DNA of 64,000 nucleotides from JAMQPK01 sp963782595 (lineage in GTDB: Bacteria; Acidobacteriota; Vicinamibacteria; Vicinamibacterales; JAMQPK01): NCBI GenBank assembly GCA_963782595.1, contig CAWAKJ010000002.1:248001-312000 (forward strand), in the 5' to 3' direction. This document shows, in pieces, positions 43,371 through 52,440 of this stretch. Position 1 is the stretch's first letter. The number at the start of each line of letters is the position of its first letter. Both the position numbers and the translations under genes were made by a program. The notes below the pieces were generated by a model. It saw nothing but the letters and a program-made list of their open reading frames with translations, had not been told where the DNA came from and did no database searches.

Positions 43371-44330
43371 ATGCTGTTGAAAAAGGCCGCGGACATCCGT
43401 TCGTCGGAAATCACAGACAAGAAGCTCTATCTCGCCCGGCGCGACTTCATCCGGGCGGCCGCGTTGACTACCGCGGGTGCTGCCGCAGGCGCACTGGGCG
43501 TGTGCGAGGCTGAGGCCCAGTCATCCCCGCGCGTCAAGATTCCGGGCGCCCTCAAGGACTCGGGCTGGGGCAAGGGCGAAAAGCAGAATGCGTACCAGGA
43601 CATCACGACCTACAACAACTTCTACGAGTTTGGCACCGACAAGGGGGACCCCGCCGTCAACGCCCATACGCTGAAGACGACGCCCTGGACGGTGAAGATC
43701 GAGGGGTTGGTCAACAAGCCCGCCGACTACCATCTCGAAGACATCCTGAAGCCGGAAACGCTCGAAGAGCGCGTGTATCGACTCCGATGCGTCGAGCGCT
43801 GGTCGATGGTGATTCCGTGGGTCGGCTTTCCGCTCGCCAATCTGCTCAAGCGCGTCGAGCCCAGGTCGAATGCGAAGTTCGTCGAGTTCACCACGCTCTT
43901 GAATCAACAGCAGATGCCGGAGACCAGGCGCAACGTGCTCGAGTGGCCGTACACAGAAGGCCTGCGTCTGGACGAAGCCATGCATCCGCTCACTATCCTC
44001 GCCGTCGGGTTGTACGGTGAATATCTGCCGAATCAGAACGGTGCGCCCATTCGGCTGGTCGTGCCCTGGAAGTACGGCTTCAAGAGCATCAAGTCGATCG
44101 TGCGCATCCGCCTGACCGAGCGCGAGCCGATGAACAGCTGGCAGTTGAGCGCGCCACACGAATACGGGTTCTACTCGAACGTCAATCCCGAGCGCGATCA
44201 CCCGCGATGGTCGCAGGCGCGCGAGCGCCGCATCGGCGAGTTCTTGATGCGGCCGACGCTCATCTTCAACGGCTACGGCGATCAGGTGGCATCGTTGTAT
44301 GCCGGGATGGACTTGAAGAGAAACTATTGA
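43371..44330 (+). CDS. msrP: Periplasmic methionine sulfoxide reductase catalytic subunit MsrP
   Basis: A 319-residue molybdopterin enzyme that repairs oxidised methionine in envelope proteins. The twin-arginine signal is ARRDFIRAAALTTAGAAAGA. The oxidoreductase_molyb domain has the Mo-ligating Cys in RLRCVERWSMVIPWVGFPLA, and PNQNGAPIRLVVPWKYGFKS IKSI is family-diagnostic. The length fits E. coli MsrP (334). Its membrane partner msrQ follows with overlapping stop and start. Confidence 0.95.
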   Translation: MLLKKAADIRSSEITDKKLYLARRDFIRAAALTTAGAAAGALGVCEAEAQSSPRVKIPGALKDSGWGKGEKQNAYQDITTYNNFYEFGTDKGDPAVNAHTLKTTPWTVKIEGLVNKPADYHLEDILKPETLEERVYRLRCVERWSMVIPWVGFPLANLLKRVEPRSNAKFVEFTTLLNQQQMPETRRNVLEWPYTEGLRLDEAMHPLTILAVGLYGEYLPNQNGAPIRLVVPWKYGFKSIKSIVRIRLTEREPMNSWQLSAPHEYGFYSNVNPERDHPRWSQARERRIGEFLMRPTLIFNGYGDQVASLYAGMDLKRNY

Positions 44331-44974
44331 AGCCCCTCGTCTTTGCGGCCGCGCTCGTCCCGTTCGCGCACCTGCTGTGGCGTGGCTTCAACGGCGACCT
44401 CACGGCCGATCCGCTGGTCGAAATCACCAACGAGACCGGCATCTGGACGCTTCGTTTCGTCGTCATCACCCTCGCCATCACACCGCTCCGACGCGTCAGC
44501 GGGTGGAATCCCGTCATCCGGTTCAGACGGATGCTCGGGCTGTTCGCCTTCTTCTACGGAATGCTGCACTTTCTCACCTATCTGGTAGGCGATCGCTTCG
44601 CCAGCCTCGATTTTCCTGACGGGTTCGTCGCGTGGAGCACCTTCGTCAACCTTCTGGCCTCGATCTGGGAGGATGTCGCCAAGCGCCCGTACATCACCGT
44701 CGGCTTCATCGCTTTCGTCTCGATGATTCCGCTGGCGCTGACCTCGACGGCCGGATGGATCCGGCGGCTCGGCGGCCGAAACTGGCAGCGCCTCCACCGC
44801 CTGATCTATCTCACTGGCATCGCCGGCGTCCTGCACTACTGGTGGCGCGTGAAAGCGGATACACTGCATCCCGCGATTTACGCGGGCATCGTCGCTCTGC
44901 TGCTGGCGTATCGTCTGGCGCTCTCGATCAGACGGTCGCGATTTCAGCGGCAGCCCCTTCAGGCGCGCGCATAG
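44327..44974 (+). CDS. msrQ: Haem-binding membrane subunit MsrQ
   Basis: A 215-residue membrane protein with six helices that passes electrons from quinones to MsrP. Key features are the ferric-reductase-like RRMLGLFAFFYGMLHFLTYL (haem-ligand His), the second His in WQRLHRLIYLTGIAGVLHYW and LTSTAGWIRRLGGRNW between them. The start is TTG 44327, overlapping the msrP stop (ATTGA), the only start available in the homologous region. Translational coupling with msrP is expected. Confidence 0.93.
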   Translation: MKPLVFAAALVPFAHLLWRGFNGDLTADPLVEITNETGIWTLRFVVITLAITPLRRVSGWNPVIRFRRMLGLFAFFYGMLHFLTYLVGDRFASLDFPDGFVAWSTFVNLLASIWEDVAKRPYITVGFIAFVSMIPLALTSTAGWIRRLGGRNWQRLHRLIYLTGIAGVLHYWWRVKADTLHPAIYAGIVALLLAYRLALSIRRSRFQRQPLQARA

Positions 44975-45000
44975 CCACGAACCACCAACCACCAACCACA
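44973..45000. repeat. AACCACC heptamer array before pgi
   Basis: Units AGCCACG, AACCACC, AACCACC, AACCACA, the same family as 23091-23139 and 23662-23703. It fills the whole gap between msrQ and the next gene and leaves no ribosome binding site before the ATG at 45004. Confidence 0.85.
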
Positions 45001-45003
45001 AAA

Positions 45004-46638
45004 ATGTCCGCAACCGACTTGACCTGCAGTCTTCCCGAAGGCCTGGCCGCCCGCGTGCGCGATCGCATGGCGGCCTTCCGCGAGCAAGAGGTGATCCGCC
45101 GCATCTGGGAGCGCGACCCTTCGGTGTGGTCTCGTGCCGATGAAGATCGATGGCTGGGATGGCTCACGTTGCCGATGGAACGCGATGGCGTCGATCGTGC
45201 CGTTCAGTTCGCCAGCGAGATCAAGGCCGAAGGCATCACCAATGTGGTGTTGCTGGGGATGGGCGGCTCGAGCCTGGCGCCCGAAGTCGTGCGCTCGATT
45301 ATCGGCCGGGAAGAGGGTTACCCCGATCTGCATGTCCTCGATTCGACCGATCCCGGACAGATTCTGTCGGTCGAACGCGCGATCGATTTCGCGCGCACGC
45401 TGTTTCTCGTCGCCTCGAAGTCGGGCACGACGCTCGAAGTGAACATCCTCAAGCAGCATTTTTTTCATCGCACGGTCCAGACAGTCGGCCAGGCACATGC
45501 GGGCCGCCACTTCGTCGTGACGACCGATCCGGGATCGAAGATGGAGCAGATAGCGCGCGAAGAGAACGTTCGCGCCATTTTCCCCGGTATTCCGACTGTC
45601 GGCGGACGCTATTCGGCCTTGTCGAATTTCGGGCTGCTGCCGGCGGCGCTCATCGGCGTCGATCCGGGAATGCTGCTTGCCCGCGCGGAGGAGATGGCCC
45701 GGCGCTGCGTGTCGGCCGGACCCGAGAACACGGCCTTCGAGCTCGGCGTCGTGCTGGGTGAGGCCGCGCTCGCAGGCTGCGACAAGCCGACGCTGATTGC
45801 GCCGCCGGGCATCGCGGGTTTCGGCGGGTGGCTCGAGCAACTCGTCGCCGAGTCGCTCGGGAAACAGGGCAAGGGCATCATCCCGATCGACGGCGAGACG
45901 CCTGGACAGCCCGAGGTGTATGGCCGCGACCGAATCTTCGTGCATCTGCGTTCGGCAGGGGGGCCCGACGCCAACGCCGACGCGCTGGTGGACAAGCTCG
46001 AGCGCGCGGGGCATCCGGTTGTGCGCATCGAGTGGCAGGACCGTTACGCGTTGGGTGCAGAGTTCTACCGGTGGGAGTTCGCCACGGCGGTGGCTGGAGC
46101 GGTGCTCGGGGTGAATCCATTCGACCAGCCAGATGTCGAGGCGGCGAAGGTCGTGACACGGCGGCTCGCGGCGGAGTTCGAACAGTCGGGCACACTGCGA
46201 GACGCCGCGCCGGAGCCGCGGGAGAAGGACCTTCGGGTGCTCGTCGACGAACTGCGTGAGGGCGACTATTTCGCGCTGCTGGCGTTCATCGAGATGAACC
46301 AGGCGCACCGCAACGCGCTCGACAATATTCGCGGTCTCGTCCGCGATCGGCGGAACGTCGCGACGACCGTTGGCTTCGGTCCGCGCTATCTCCATTCGAC
46401 GGGCCAGGCGCACAAGGGCGGACCCAACTCGGGTGTGTTCCTCATGATTACCTGCGATGATCCGCAGGACCTGCCCGTTCCGGGCCAGCGCTACACCTTC
46501 GGCATCATCAAACGACTGCAGGCACAGGGCGATCTGGAAGTGCTCGCATCACGCGGCCGCCGCACGTTGCATGTGCACCTGCAGGATGTCGAGTCGGGAC
46601 TTCGCGATCTCCACGCGGCCGTGCAGAAGGTCGTGTAG
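45004..46638 (+). CDS. Glucose-6-phosphate isomerase of the transaldolase-fusion (TalPGI) type
   Basis: A 544-residue sugar isomerase interconverting glucose 6-phosphate and fructose 6-phosphate. SIS folds are visible: NVVLLGMGGSSLAPEVVRSI, FLVASKSGTTLEVNILKQHF and GRYSALSNFGLLPAALIGVD. The C-terminal MNQAHRNALDNIRGLVRDRR, then GFGPRYLHSTGQAHKGGPNS, is the signature of the PGI half of bifunctional transaldolase-PGI enzymes. Here it stands alone, with no transaldolase domain. The N-terminal 50 residues are a short helical lead-in. Glycolysis or pentose-phosphate linkage is implied. Confidence 0.88.
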   Translation: MSATDLTCSLPEGLAARVRDRMAAFREQEVIRRIWERDPSVWSRADEDRWLGWLTLPMERDGVDRAVQFASEIKAEGITNVVLLGMGGSSLAPEVVRSIIGREEGYPDLHVLDSTDPGQILSVERAIDFARTLFLVASKSGTTLEVNILKQHFFHRTVQTVGQAHAGRHFVVTTDPGSKMEQIAREENVRAIFPGIPTVGGRYSALSNFGLLPAALIGVDPGMLLARAEEMARRCVSAGPENTAFELGVVLGEAALAGCDKPTLIAPPGIAGFGGWLEQLVAESLGKQGKGIIPIDGETPGQPEVYGRDRIFVHLRSAGGPDANADALVDKLERAGHPVVRIEWQDRYALGAEFYRWEFATAVAGAVLGVNPFDQPDVEAAKVVTRRLAAEFEQSGTLRDAAPEPREKDLRVLVDELREGDYFALLAFIEMNQAHRNALDNIRGLVRDRRNVATTVGFGPRYLHSTGQAHKGGPNSGVFLMITCDDPQDLPVPGQRYTFGIIKRLQAQGDLEVLASRGRRTLHVHLQDVESGLRDLHAAVQKVV

Positions 46639-48567
46639 TCACCCGACGTGAATTCTCGGCCGGCGTGACGGATCGTCTTCGGTCTGCCTCAGCACTTCGC
46701 GCGTCACCGGTGCCGTGTCTCCCTCGCCGAACACGAGGAACTTCATCAAATACGCAATCGGATTGCCTTCCGTCCAGCCGAAATAGGCATGGGGAATGAG
46801 ACCGGTCGTGTCGCGCAGATAGAGCAGCAAGGCCGCGATCGCGTTGGGAATGGCAGGGCTCTGACAACGCAGCACGCGGTGGCCCTCGATATCCACACCC
46901 TCGACGTGCAGCACCTCGCTGAACTCCGACGCGTCTCCGGGGCGGACCTCCAGAAACAGCACGGGTTCACCCAGCGCGAGATGGTGTGAGTCGCGCGCTT
47001 CGCTCAGCTTGTATTCGTACTCCGCGCGATCTCCCTGGTCGGGCCGGTTGGCGATAATCCGGATGACGCCGAACCGGGCGGCATCGCCGATGAAGCGGGA
47101 GGCGGTGTCGTCTGGTTCGACGCCCTTCACGCGCAGCTCCGTCGATCGTGCCACGCGCGAGATCAACGACGTGCAGATGATCGTGGCGATGAAGATCGAC
47201 GCAATCTTCAAGCCTTCGGGCCGCTCAACCATGTTCAGGAACGTCGTATACAGGAAGATCGCCGCGATGACGCCATAGCGGACGGCGTGATGGCGCTGCT
47301 GCCACTTCATGATCGCGACGGCGACCGCGCCCGACGAAATCAGCACGAGTACGCCGGTGGCATAGGCGCCACCCTGCGCCTCGACGTCGGCATCGAACGC
47401 GATCGTGACCACAAAGGTGATGAACGTGAAGATGACGACCAGCGGACGGCTGGCGCGCGCCCATTCCGGCGCCATGCCGTAGCGCGGCAGATAGCGAGGA
47501 ACCAGGTTCAGGAGACCGGCCAGCGCCGACGCTCCGGCAAACCATAACATCGCAACGGTCGCGATGTCGTAGATCGTGCCGAACAGGGTACCGAGATACT
47601 CATGAGCGAGGTAGGCGAGCGCGCGTCCCGCCGCCGCGCCTCCGGGCAGCATCACCTCGGCGGGAATCAGCACGGTCGTCACGACGCTGCTGGCCATCAG
47701 CATCACGCTCATGATGATGGCGGCCGCCAGAAGCAGCTTCTTCGTGTTACGGATGCGGCCGAGCGGCCGGTCTTCCGTCTCGGACGGGTCGCCCTTGACG
47801 AGCGGCATGACGGCGACGCCCGTTTCGAACCCCGAGAGACCGAGCGCGAGCTTGGGAAACACGATCATGGCGGCCGCGATCATCGGCAATGGGCCTCCGA
47901 ACTGGCCGGCGAGCGCAGCGCGCCATCCCCGCAGCGCTTCCGGGTGAGCCCAGATGACGCTCAGGGCTCTCGCGACCACAATCGCGTTCAGCGCCAGGTA
48001 AACGGCGACGATGACGACCGCGATACCAATCACCTCGCTGAAGCCCCTCATGAACATCGCGCCGAGCAGGAACAAGAGCGCAAGGGTCAGCGCGACCGGA
48101 TGATGAGACCATGCGGGTGCGAGTGGATTCTCGATGACGTGCGCCGTGGCATCGGCGGCCGACAGAGTGATGGTGATGACGAAGCTCGTCGCCGCGAAGC
48201 CGAGCAGAATCAGGACGACGGCCTTGCCCTTCCAGCGCGGGAAGAGCGACTCGAGCATCAGAATGCTGCCCTGGCCGTGCGGGCTCGCTTCGGCCACGCG
48301 GTAGTACATCGGCAGCGCGCCGAAGAGCGTCAGCAGCACCAGCACGAGCGTGGCGAGCGGCGACACGAGCCCCGCCGCGATAAACGCGATCGTCGGCTGA
48401 TAAGCGAGGGTGGAGAAGTAGTCGACGCCGGTGAGGCACATGACCCGCCACCAGGCGTCCGTGTGGACCGGCCTGGCATGCGGGCCGACGGGTTCGGTTT
48501 GGGTGCCTTCGAAGAACCAGCGTTCGAAGCGCTCTCTGGACGTCGAGGCCAACAGCGCAGTGTACAA
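46639..48567 (-). CDS. APC family amino acid permease with C-terminal cytoplasmic domain
   Basis: A 642-residue transporter. Twelve or so membrane helices span residues 40-475: GVDYFSTLAYQPTIAFIAAG and FPKLALGLSGFETGVAVMPL are typical of large APC permeases. A soluble tail of about 160 residues follows (FGVIRIIANRPDQGDRAEYE, ending RRPRIHVG). Substrate unknown; amino acids or a cation are possible. The TTG start at 48567 is the first codon after a stop; the real start may lie a few codons in. Its 5' end faces the exported methyltransferase gene 54 bases away. Confidence 0.83.
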   Translation of the reverse strand: MYTALLASTSRERFERWFFEGTQTEPVGPHARPVHTDAWWRVMCLTGVDYFSTLAYQPTIAFIAAGLVSPLATLVLVLLTLFGALPMYYRVAEASPHGQGSILMLESLFPRWKGKAVVLILLGFAATSFVITITLSAADATAHVIENPLAPAWSHHPVALTLALLFLLGAMFMRGFSEVIGIAVVIVAVYLALNAIVVARALSVIWAHPEALRGWRAALAGQFGGPLPMIAAAMIVFPKLALGLSGFETGVAVMPLVKGDPSETEDRPLGRIRNTKKLLLAAAIIMSVMLMASSVVTTVLIPAEVMLPGGAAAGRALAYLAHEYLGTLFGTIYDIATVAMLWFAGASALAGLLNLVPRYLPRYGMAPEWARASRPLVVIFTFITFVVTIAFDADVEAQGGAYATGVLVLISSGAVAVAIMKWQQRHHAVRYGVIAAIFLYTTFLNMVERPEGLKIASIFIATIICTSLISRVARSTELRVKGVEPDDTASRFIGDAARFGVIRIIANRPDQGDRAEYEYKLSEARDSHHLALGEPVLFLEVRPGDASEFSEVLHVEGVDIEGHRVLRCQSPAIPNAIAALLLYLRDTTGLIPHAYFGWTEGNPIAYLMKFLVFGEGDTAPVTREVLRQTEDDPSRRPRIHVG

Positions 48568-48621
48568 TGACTACTATCCGCGCGTCATTGAGGAGCGGAC
48601 GTTTCCAAAAGGAAGGTACTC

Positions 48622-49227
48622 ATGTACTTGAGATTCGCGAAGGCGCTCGTTGGTGTTCTTCTGCTCGGCATCGCCACCGCCTCCGCCGGTCCGGCACCGG
48701 CCCCGCAGGCTGCGGCGGCACCCGCTCAGCAAGGGCTTCGACAGCCCGATGTGATTTACGTGCCGACCCGTCAGACCGTCGTCGATGCGATGCTGAAGGT
48801 CGCAAGCGTCAAAGCTGGCGACATGTTGTACGACCTGGGTTGCGGAGATGGCCGGATTCCCGTCACCGCGGCAAAGCTCGGCGCCAGGGCGGTGTGTATC
48901 GACATTGATCCGAAGCGCATCGCGGAAGCGAACGAGAACGTCAAGAAGAACGGCGTCGGCGACCGCGTGAGAGTGCTGAATCAGGACCTCTTCACGACCG
49001 ACATCAGCGATGCGACCGTCGTGTCGCTCTACCTGTTGCCGTCTCTGAATCTCAAACTGCGTCCCACGCTGTGGAAGACTCTCAAGCCCGGCACCCGGAT
49101 CGTCTCGCACGATTTCGACATGGGCGACTGGAAGCCGGAACAGACGCTGAACGTCGATGGCGCGACCGTCTACTTCTGGACGATTACGCCGGATCTGGCG
49201 AAGCGCGCGGCCGAACCCGCGAAGTAG
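48622..49227 (+). CDS. Exported class I methyltransferase-like protein
   Basis: A 201-residue protein with a signal peptide (YLRFAKALVGVLLLGIATAS AGP) followed by a Pro/Ala linker. The remainder is a methyltransferase fold: MLYDLGCGDGRIPVTAAKLG is motif I, AVCIDIDPKRIAEANENV motif II, and RVLNQDLFTTDISDATVVSL motif III/IV. DLGCGDGR resembles the DOT1/PrmA-like group. AAGGAAGG lies 7 bases before the ATG. SAM is not normally present in the periplasm, so either the export signal is an anchor or the fold has another role. A hairpin terminator follows at 49288. Confidence 0.8.
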   Translation: MYLRFAKALVGVLLLGIATASAGPAPAPQAAAAPAQQGLRQPDVIYVPTRQTVVDAMLKVASVKAGDMLYDLGCGDGRIPVTAAKLGARAVCIDIDPKRIAEANENVKKNGVGDRVRVLNQDLFTTDISDATVVSLYLLPSLNLKLRPTLWKTLKPGTRIVSHDFDMGDWKPEQTLNVDGATVYFWTITPDLAKRAAEPAK

Positions 49228-49228
49228 T

Positions 49229-49277
49229 GTCCGCCTTCAGGCGGACGTGAGTACGTAGAGTCCGGCTTTAGCCGGAC
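49229..49277. repeat. Two tandem extragenic palindromes after the methyltransferase gene
   Basis: GTCCGCCTTCAGGCGGAC (49229-49246) and GTCCGGCTTTAGCCGGAC (49260-49277), the second preceded by TACGTAG exactly as at 6733. Loop TTTA or TTCA, stem 7 bases. Confidence 0.75.
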
Positions 49278-49284
49278 CGCCTAT

Positions 49285-50274
49285 TCAGAGCCTGCTGGAA
49301 ACAGCAGGCTCTTTCTTTTGCGTGCGGCTCGTTCTTGCCAGCATCATCAACCCCACCGCCGCCCAGAGCAGGTTGCGTGCGGTCCGCACCGTCGCGATTG
49401 TCACGCCCGTCGCCGATCCGATGCCCAGCACCTCCGCGACGGATCCGGATCCTGCCTGGTCGACTCCCAATCGCAGCGGCACGAACTTGAACGCCACGGT
49501 GATGAGCCGTTCGACGGTGCCCAGAACGAGCGCCATCAGGAACGTACGGTCGCTCGGTCCGATGAGCAGCATCAGAAGGAAATAGATCTCCAGCACCGCC
49601 GCGAGGTGAAAGGTGAACTCGAAGAGGAGGATCTGTCCGATCGTCCCGGTTCGACCCGATGCGAAGCGGAACACCTGGTCTTCGGCCGCGCGCACCGAAT
49701 CATGCTTGAGGAACCGGCTCAACAAACGAGGCTGACTTCGGAGAAGCCACCACACAGCGACGATGGCGATGATGGCGACCAGGCCCAGGGCGAGCGTGAT
49801 GGTGAGCGCAGCGTTGGTGGGCCGATAGCCGAGCAGGAACGCGAGCGTGCCGATCATCACGACGATCGCGACGCTGATGCTGTAGAAGATGTTTTCGAGC
49901 ACGACCGACGAAAACGCGGCGGGCGTCGAGAGATCGCGGCGGCTGAGCAGTGCCTTTGTGCTTTCACTCGCCAGCGGCCCGAGCGGCATCACGTTGCCGA
50001 CGGCGTCGCCGGTGACGAACGCCTTGAACGCCTGCCCGAACGTGAAACGCTCATCATCTTCCACACAGAGCGACCACGCCTTGGCACGCACCGCCATGCG
50101 AACCGCCGACAGCGCAAAGACCACGATGAAGCCGTAGCCGATCTGGCGGAGCTGCCTGAGTATCTCGCGGGGGCCCGCGGCCTGTAGCATATAGATGAAC
50201 AGCAGCACGCCCGCGACGGCGCCGACAGCGGCGAGAGGGCGAATTCGAGGGCGTGCCGGTTCGGCGTCTGACAT
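49285..50274 (-). CDS. Lysylphosphatidylglycerol synthase transmembrane-type protein (flippase-like)
   Basis: A 329-residue membrane protein with about eight helices. RAKAWSLCVEDDERFTFGQA FKAFVTGDAVGNVMPLGPLA carries the conserved region of the LPG_synthase_TM family (G-x-x-x-N-x-x-P-x-G). Many members of this family are called flippases or proteins of unknown function; there is no synthetase domain here. The last residues (KKEPAVSSRL) are encoded within the terminator hairpin of the neighbouring gene. ATG start; no strong ribosome binding site. Confidence 0.8.
   Translation of the reverse strand: MSDAEPARPRIRPLAAVGAVAGVLLFIYMLQAAGPREILRQLRQIGYGFIVVFALSAVRMAVRAKAWSLCVEDDERFTFGQAFKAFVTGDAVGNVMPLGPLASESTKALLSRRDLSTPAAFSSVVLENIFYSISVAIVVMIGTLAFLLGYRPTNAALTITLALGLVAIIAIVAVWWLLRSQPRLLSRFLKHDSVRAAEDQVFRFASGRTGTIGQILLFEFTFHLAAVLEIYFLLMLLIGPSDRTFLMALVLGTVERLITVAFKFVPLRLGVDQAGSGSVAEVLGIGSATGVTIATVRTARNLLWAAVGLMMLARTSRTQKKEPAVSSRL
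49288..49319 (+). terminator. Rho-independent terminator for the exported methyltransferase gene
   Basis: GAGCCTGCTG, then GAAA loop, then CAGCAGGCTC (49288-49311), followed by TTTCTTTT. This is a 10-base GC-rich stem with a T-tract. It overlaps the last codons of the convergent gene at 49285-50274. Confidence 0.85.
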
Positions 50275-50386
50275 CGGAACGAACGGCAGTCTATCGTTTA
50301 TTTGAGCTATGATGCACGCCGCGTCCGGGCACCCGCGGTCCGTGTTCGGATTCTTTTACGCGTAGATCAGTGACGGAGGTGTGTTG

Positions 50387-51223
50387 ATGAGAGTGACTCT
50401 TCTTGGCGGGCTCCTCGTTGTCGTGATGGTGGCAGCCGCGGCGAGGCCCGTCGAGGCCCAACTCGGAGGGCTGATGAGGCGGGCGAAGGAGGCGGCGGAG
50501 AAGAAAGTCGAGGAGAAGGACCCCAGGGCACCGGAACCCTCCGCGTCGACCTCGAATCCGTTCGCCGATCCCGCTGTCGTCTTCATCACGCAGGATCAGC
50601 TTGGCCGGTTCGAAAAAGGGCTGCAGTACGAGATCGCCCAGCGCAACGAGCTGAGAAAGACGCTCGCGTCGGCCAAGTCGCCCGCGGAATACCAGGCGTG
50701 TGGAGGTGGCGCGGCGAATTCGCCGGAATTCATGAAGCTGATGCAGGACTGGGCCGAGGGGGGAGCGAACCTGACGGGCGAACAGGCGATTAAGCACGCG
50801 GAAAAGTTGCAGACGGAAATGGCCGCCCTGATGCTGAAGCGTTGCGGCGCCGATCCACAGAAGTTGGAGGGCACGCGTCTCGAGCGCCTGCGGGGGGTCG
50901 AGGGCGAGGCATCCAACGTGGCCATGCCCCCGGGATACACACCGCCCGCCGGGAGCGAGCCGGCCACCCCCAGTGCGAAGGCTCAGCCGTTCGCGCGTGC
51001 GTATGGCATGTTGAAAGAGCGCATCCCTGTATTCTGCGCCGGGGATAAGAAGGCGTCCGCGCCCACGACCATCACGGTCGGCGCCGAGAAGATGACGGTC
51101 GTGAGAGTTCAGGGGCAGGGTCAGCAATACGTCTTCCGGCAGGACGAAGTCGACGCGTTGAATAAAGGCTGCGGTACCGTGATGGCGCTGATGAACTCGC
51201 TCTTCGACACCCAGGCCAAGTGA
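50387..51223 (+). CDS. Exported protein of unknown function
   Basis: A 278-residue protein. ATG 50387 has GGAGG 7 bases upstream and is favoured over GTG 50381. The signal peptide is MRVTLLGGLLVVVMVAAAAR PVEA. A charged, probably helical segment follows (MRRAKEAAEKKVEEKDPRAP). The remainder is helical with four cysteines (QACGGG, KRCGAD, VFCAGD, KGCGTV), likely two disulfides. The C-terminal part, TITVGAEKMTVVRVQGQGQQ, is a beta stretch. No named family is recognised. The next gene starts at a GTGA overlap. Confidence 0.6.
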   Translation: MRVTLLGGLLVVVMVAAAARPVEAQLGGLMRRAKEAAEKKVEEKDPRAPEPSASTSNPFADPAVVFITQDQLGRFEKGLQYEIAQRNELRKTLASAKSPAEYQACGGGAANSPEFMKLMQDWAEGGANLTGEQAIKHAEKLQTEMAALMLKRCGADPQKLEGTRLERLRGVEGEASNVAMPPGYTPPAGSEPATPSAKAQPFARAYGMLKERIPVFCAGDKKASAPTTITVGAEKMTVVRVQGQGQQYVFRQDEVDALNKGCGTVMALMNSLFDTQAK

Positions 51224-52005
51224 TTCATTTCTTCCTCGCGGCGTTTCTCACGCTGACCACGCCCTGGCAGCAGGTGTCGCCGGGGGTGTCGCGGCGTGAG
51301 ATGCGCATGGCGCCGGACGGGCCGCTTGCGCCCGTCCGCGTCGTTGTCGTCCGGCTCGAGCCGTCGCGCGTGCGATTCACGCTCGACTATGCGTCGCGCG
51401 ATTACGGGATGATCGGAACCTGGACGGTGGATCGGATGCCCTCGTCCGGTGTCGTCGCCGTCAACGCGGGGCAGTTCAGCGGCGGCGCGCCGTGGGGCTG
51501 GCTGGTGCGCGATGGTGTGGAGTCGCAGCAGCCCGGTACCGGTTCTCTTGGCATGTCCTTCGTCGTCGATCGGGCCGGCGGGGTTTCGCTGGTGACGCGT
51601 GAGGAGCTCCCTGCGGCGCGGTCGCAAGCCCTGCACGCGTTCCAGTCCTATCCGGCATTGCTCGTCGGCAACGGTCGGCTTCCGTGGGAGCTTCAGGCGC
51701 CCGAACGAGGTGTTGACCTTGCGCATCGCGACTCCCGTCTTGCGCTCGGTCTGATGGATGACGGTTCCGTGCTGATTGCGATTACGCGGTTCGGTGCGAT
51801 GGGCCGCACGGGCGAGACGCTTCCCTGGGGTCCGACGGTGCCGGAGATGGCGGCGTTCATGAAGTCGCTGGGCTGCCGTCGTGCGATGTTGCTCGACGGC
51901 GGGCTATCGAGCCAACTCGCCGTACGCGGGCCCGAGGGGCTTTCGCAATGGAAGAACTGGCGCGCGGTGCCGCTCGGACTCGTCGCATTTCCTGCCACTC
52001 CATAG
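51220..52005 (+). CDS. Phosphodiester glycosidase family protein (NAGPA domain)
   Basis: A 261-residue protein of the NAGPA (phosphodiester alpha-GlcNAcase) family. A short hydrophobic N-terminus (MIHFFLAAFLTLTTPW) may be a signal peptide. Family motifs are SSGVVAVNAGQFSGGAPWGW, SRLALGLMDDGSVLIAITRF and the C-terminal TVPEMAAFMKSLGCRRAMLL followed by DGGLSSQLAVR (D-G-G-x-S catalytic region). Bacterial members act on teichoic-acid-like or exopolysaccharide sugar-phosphodiesters or remain uncharacterised. GTG start overlaps the previous stop, so it is coupled to the unknown exported protein. Confidence 0.83.
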   Translation: MIHFFLAAFLTLTTPWQQVSPGVSRREMRMAPDGPLAPVRVVVVRLEPSRVRFTLDYASRDYGMIGTWTVDRMPSSGVVAVNAGQFSGGAPWGWLVRDGVESQQPGTGSLGMSFVVDRAGGVSLVTREELPAARSQALHAFQSYPALLVGNGRLPWELQAPERGVDLAHRDSRLALGLMDDGSVLIAITRFGAMGRTGETLPWGPTVPEMAAFMKSLGCRRAMLLDGGLSSQLAVRGPEGLSQWKNWRAVPLGLVAFPATP

Positions 52006-52026
52006 TGCCGCTTTCTTGTGATAGTC

Positions 52027-52054
52027 TTGTAAGGTTAAATCGGTCTTTGTAAGG
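52027..52054 (+). promoter_or_regulatory. Direct repeats TTGTAAGG before the initiator tRNA
   Basis: TTGTAAGG occurs at 52027-52034 and 52047-52054, 20 bases apart (about two helical turns), 18 bases before the tRNA. Part of the tRNA promoter is likely here; no good sigma-70 pair can be assigned. Confidence 0.35.
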
Positions 52055-52071
52055 CAGTCCCTACACATTGA

Positions 52072-52148
<77 letters not shown>

Positions 52149-52152
52149 CTTT

Positions 52153-52440
52153 TTACATCTCTGATTTGTCGCGTAGTGTACCCAAGCTCGATGAGGCTAG
52201 TCCTCGCATCAGTTGCAACGGATTCTCAGATTCATCGAATTGCTCTACGAGCTCTGGCGTCCTTGACGTTGAGCGAAACTTCAACCTGATTGACGGATTG
52301 AATAATCGCGTACGGCGTGCTCCCATCGTTCAGACGAAACGTAGCTATCAACCGCAAAGGCTGACTTGAGCAGGCACCACAGTGCTCGCCCGCTCGCCGG
52401 GCTGCAGGAAAACTGTCTTCGCTTGATTTTGACGATTTCG
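52153..52440 (-). other. Lower-GC gap after the tRNA with possible decayed coding sequence
   Basis: No intact gene is present. On the - strand two neighbouring frames read like protein: PLRLIATFRLNDGSTPYAII QSVNQVEVSLNV (about 52266-52370) and, after a shift, TPELVEQFDESENPLQLMRG LASSSLGTLRDK ending at a TAA at 52153-52155. This may be a frameshifted remnant. No homology can be assigned and the composition differs from the neighbours. Confidence 0.25.
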
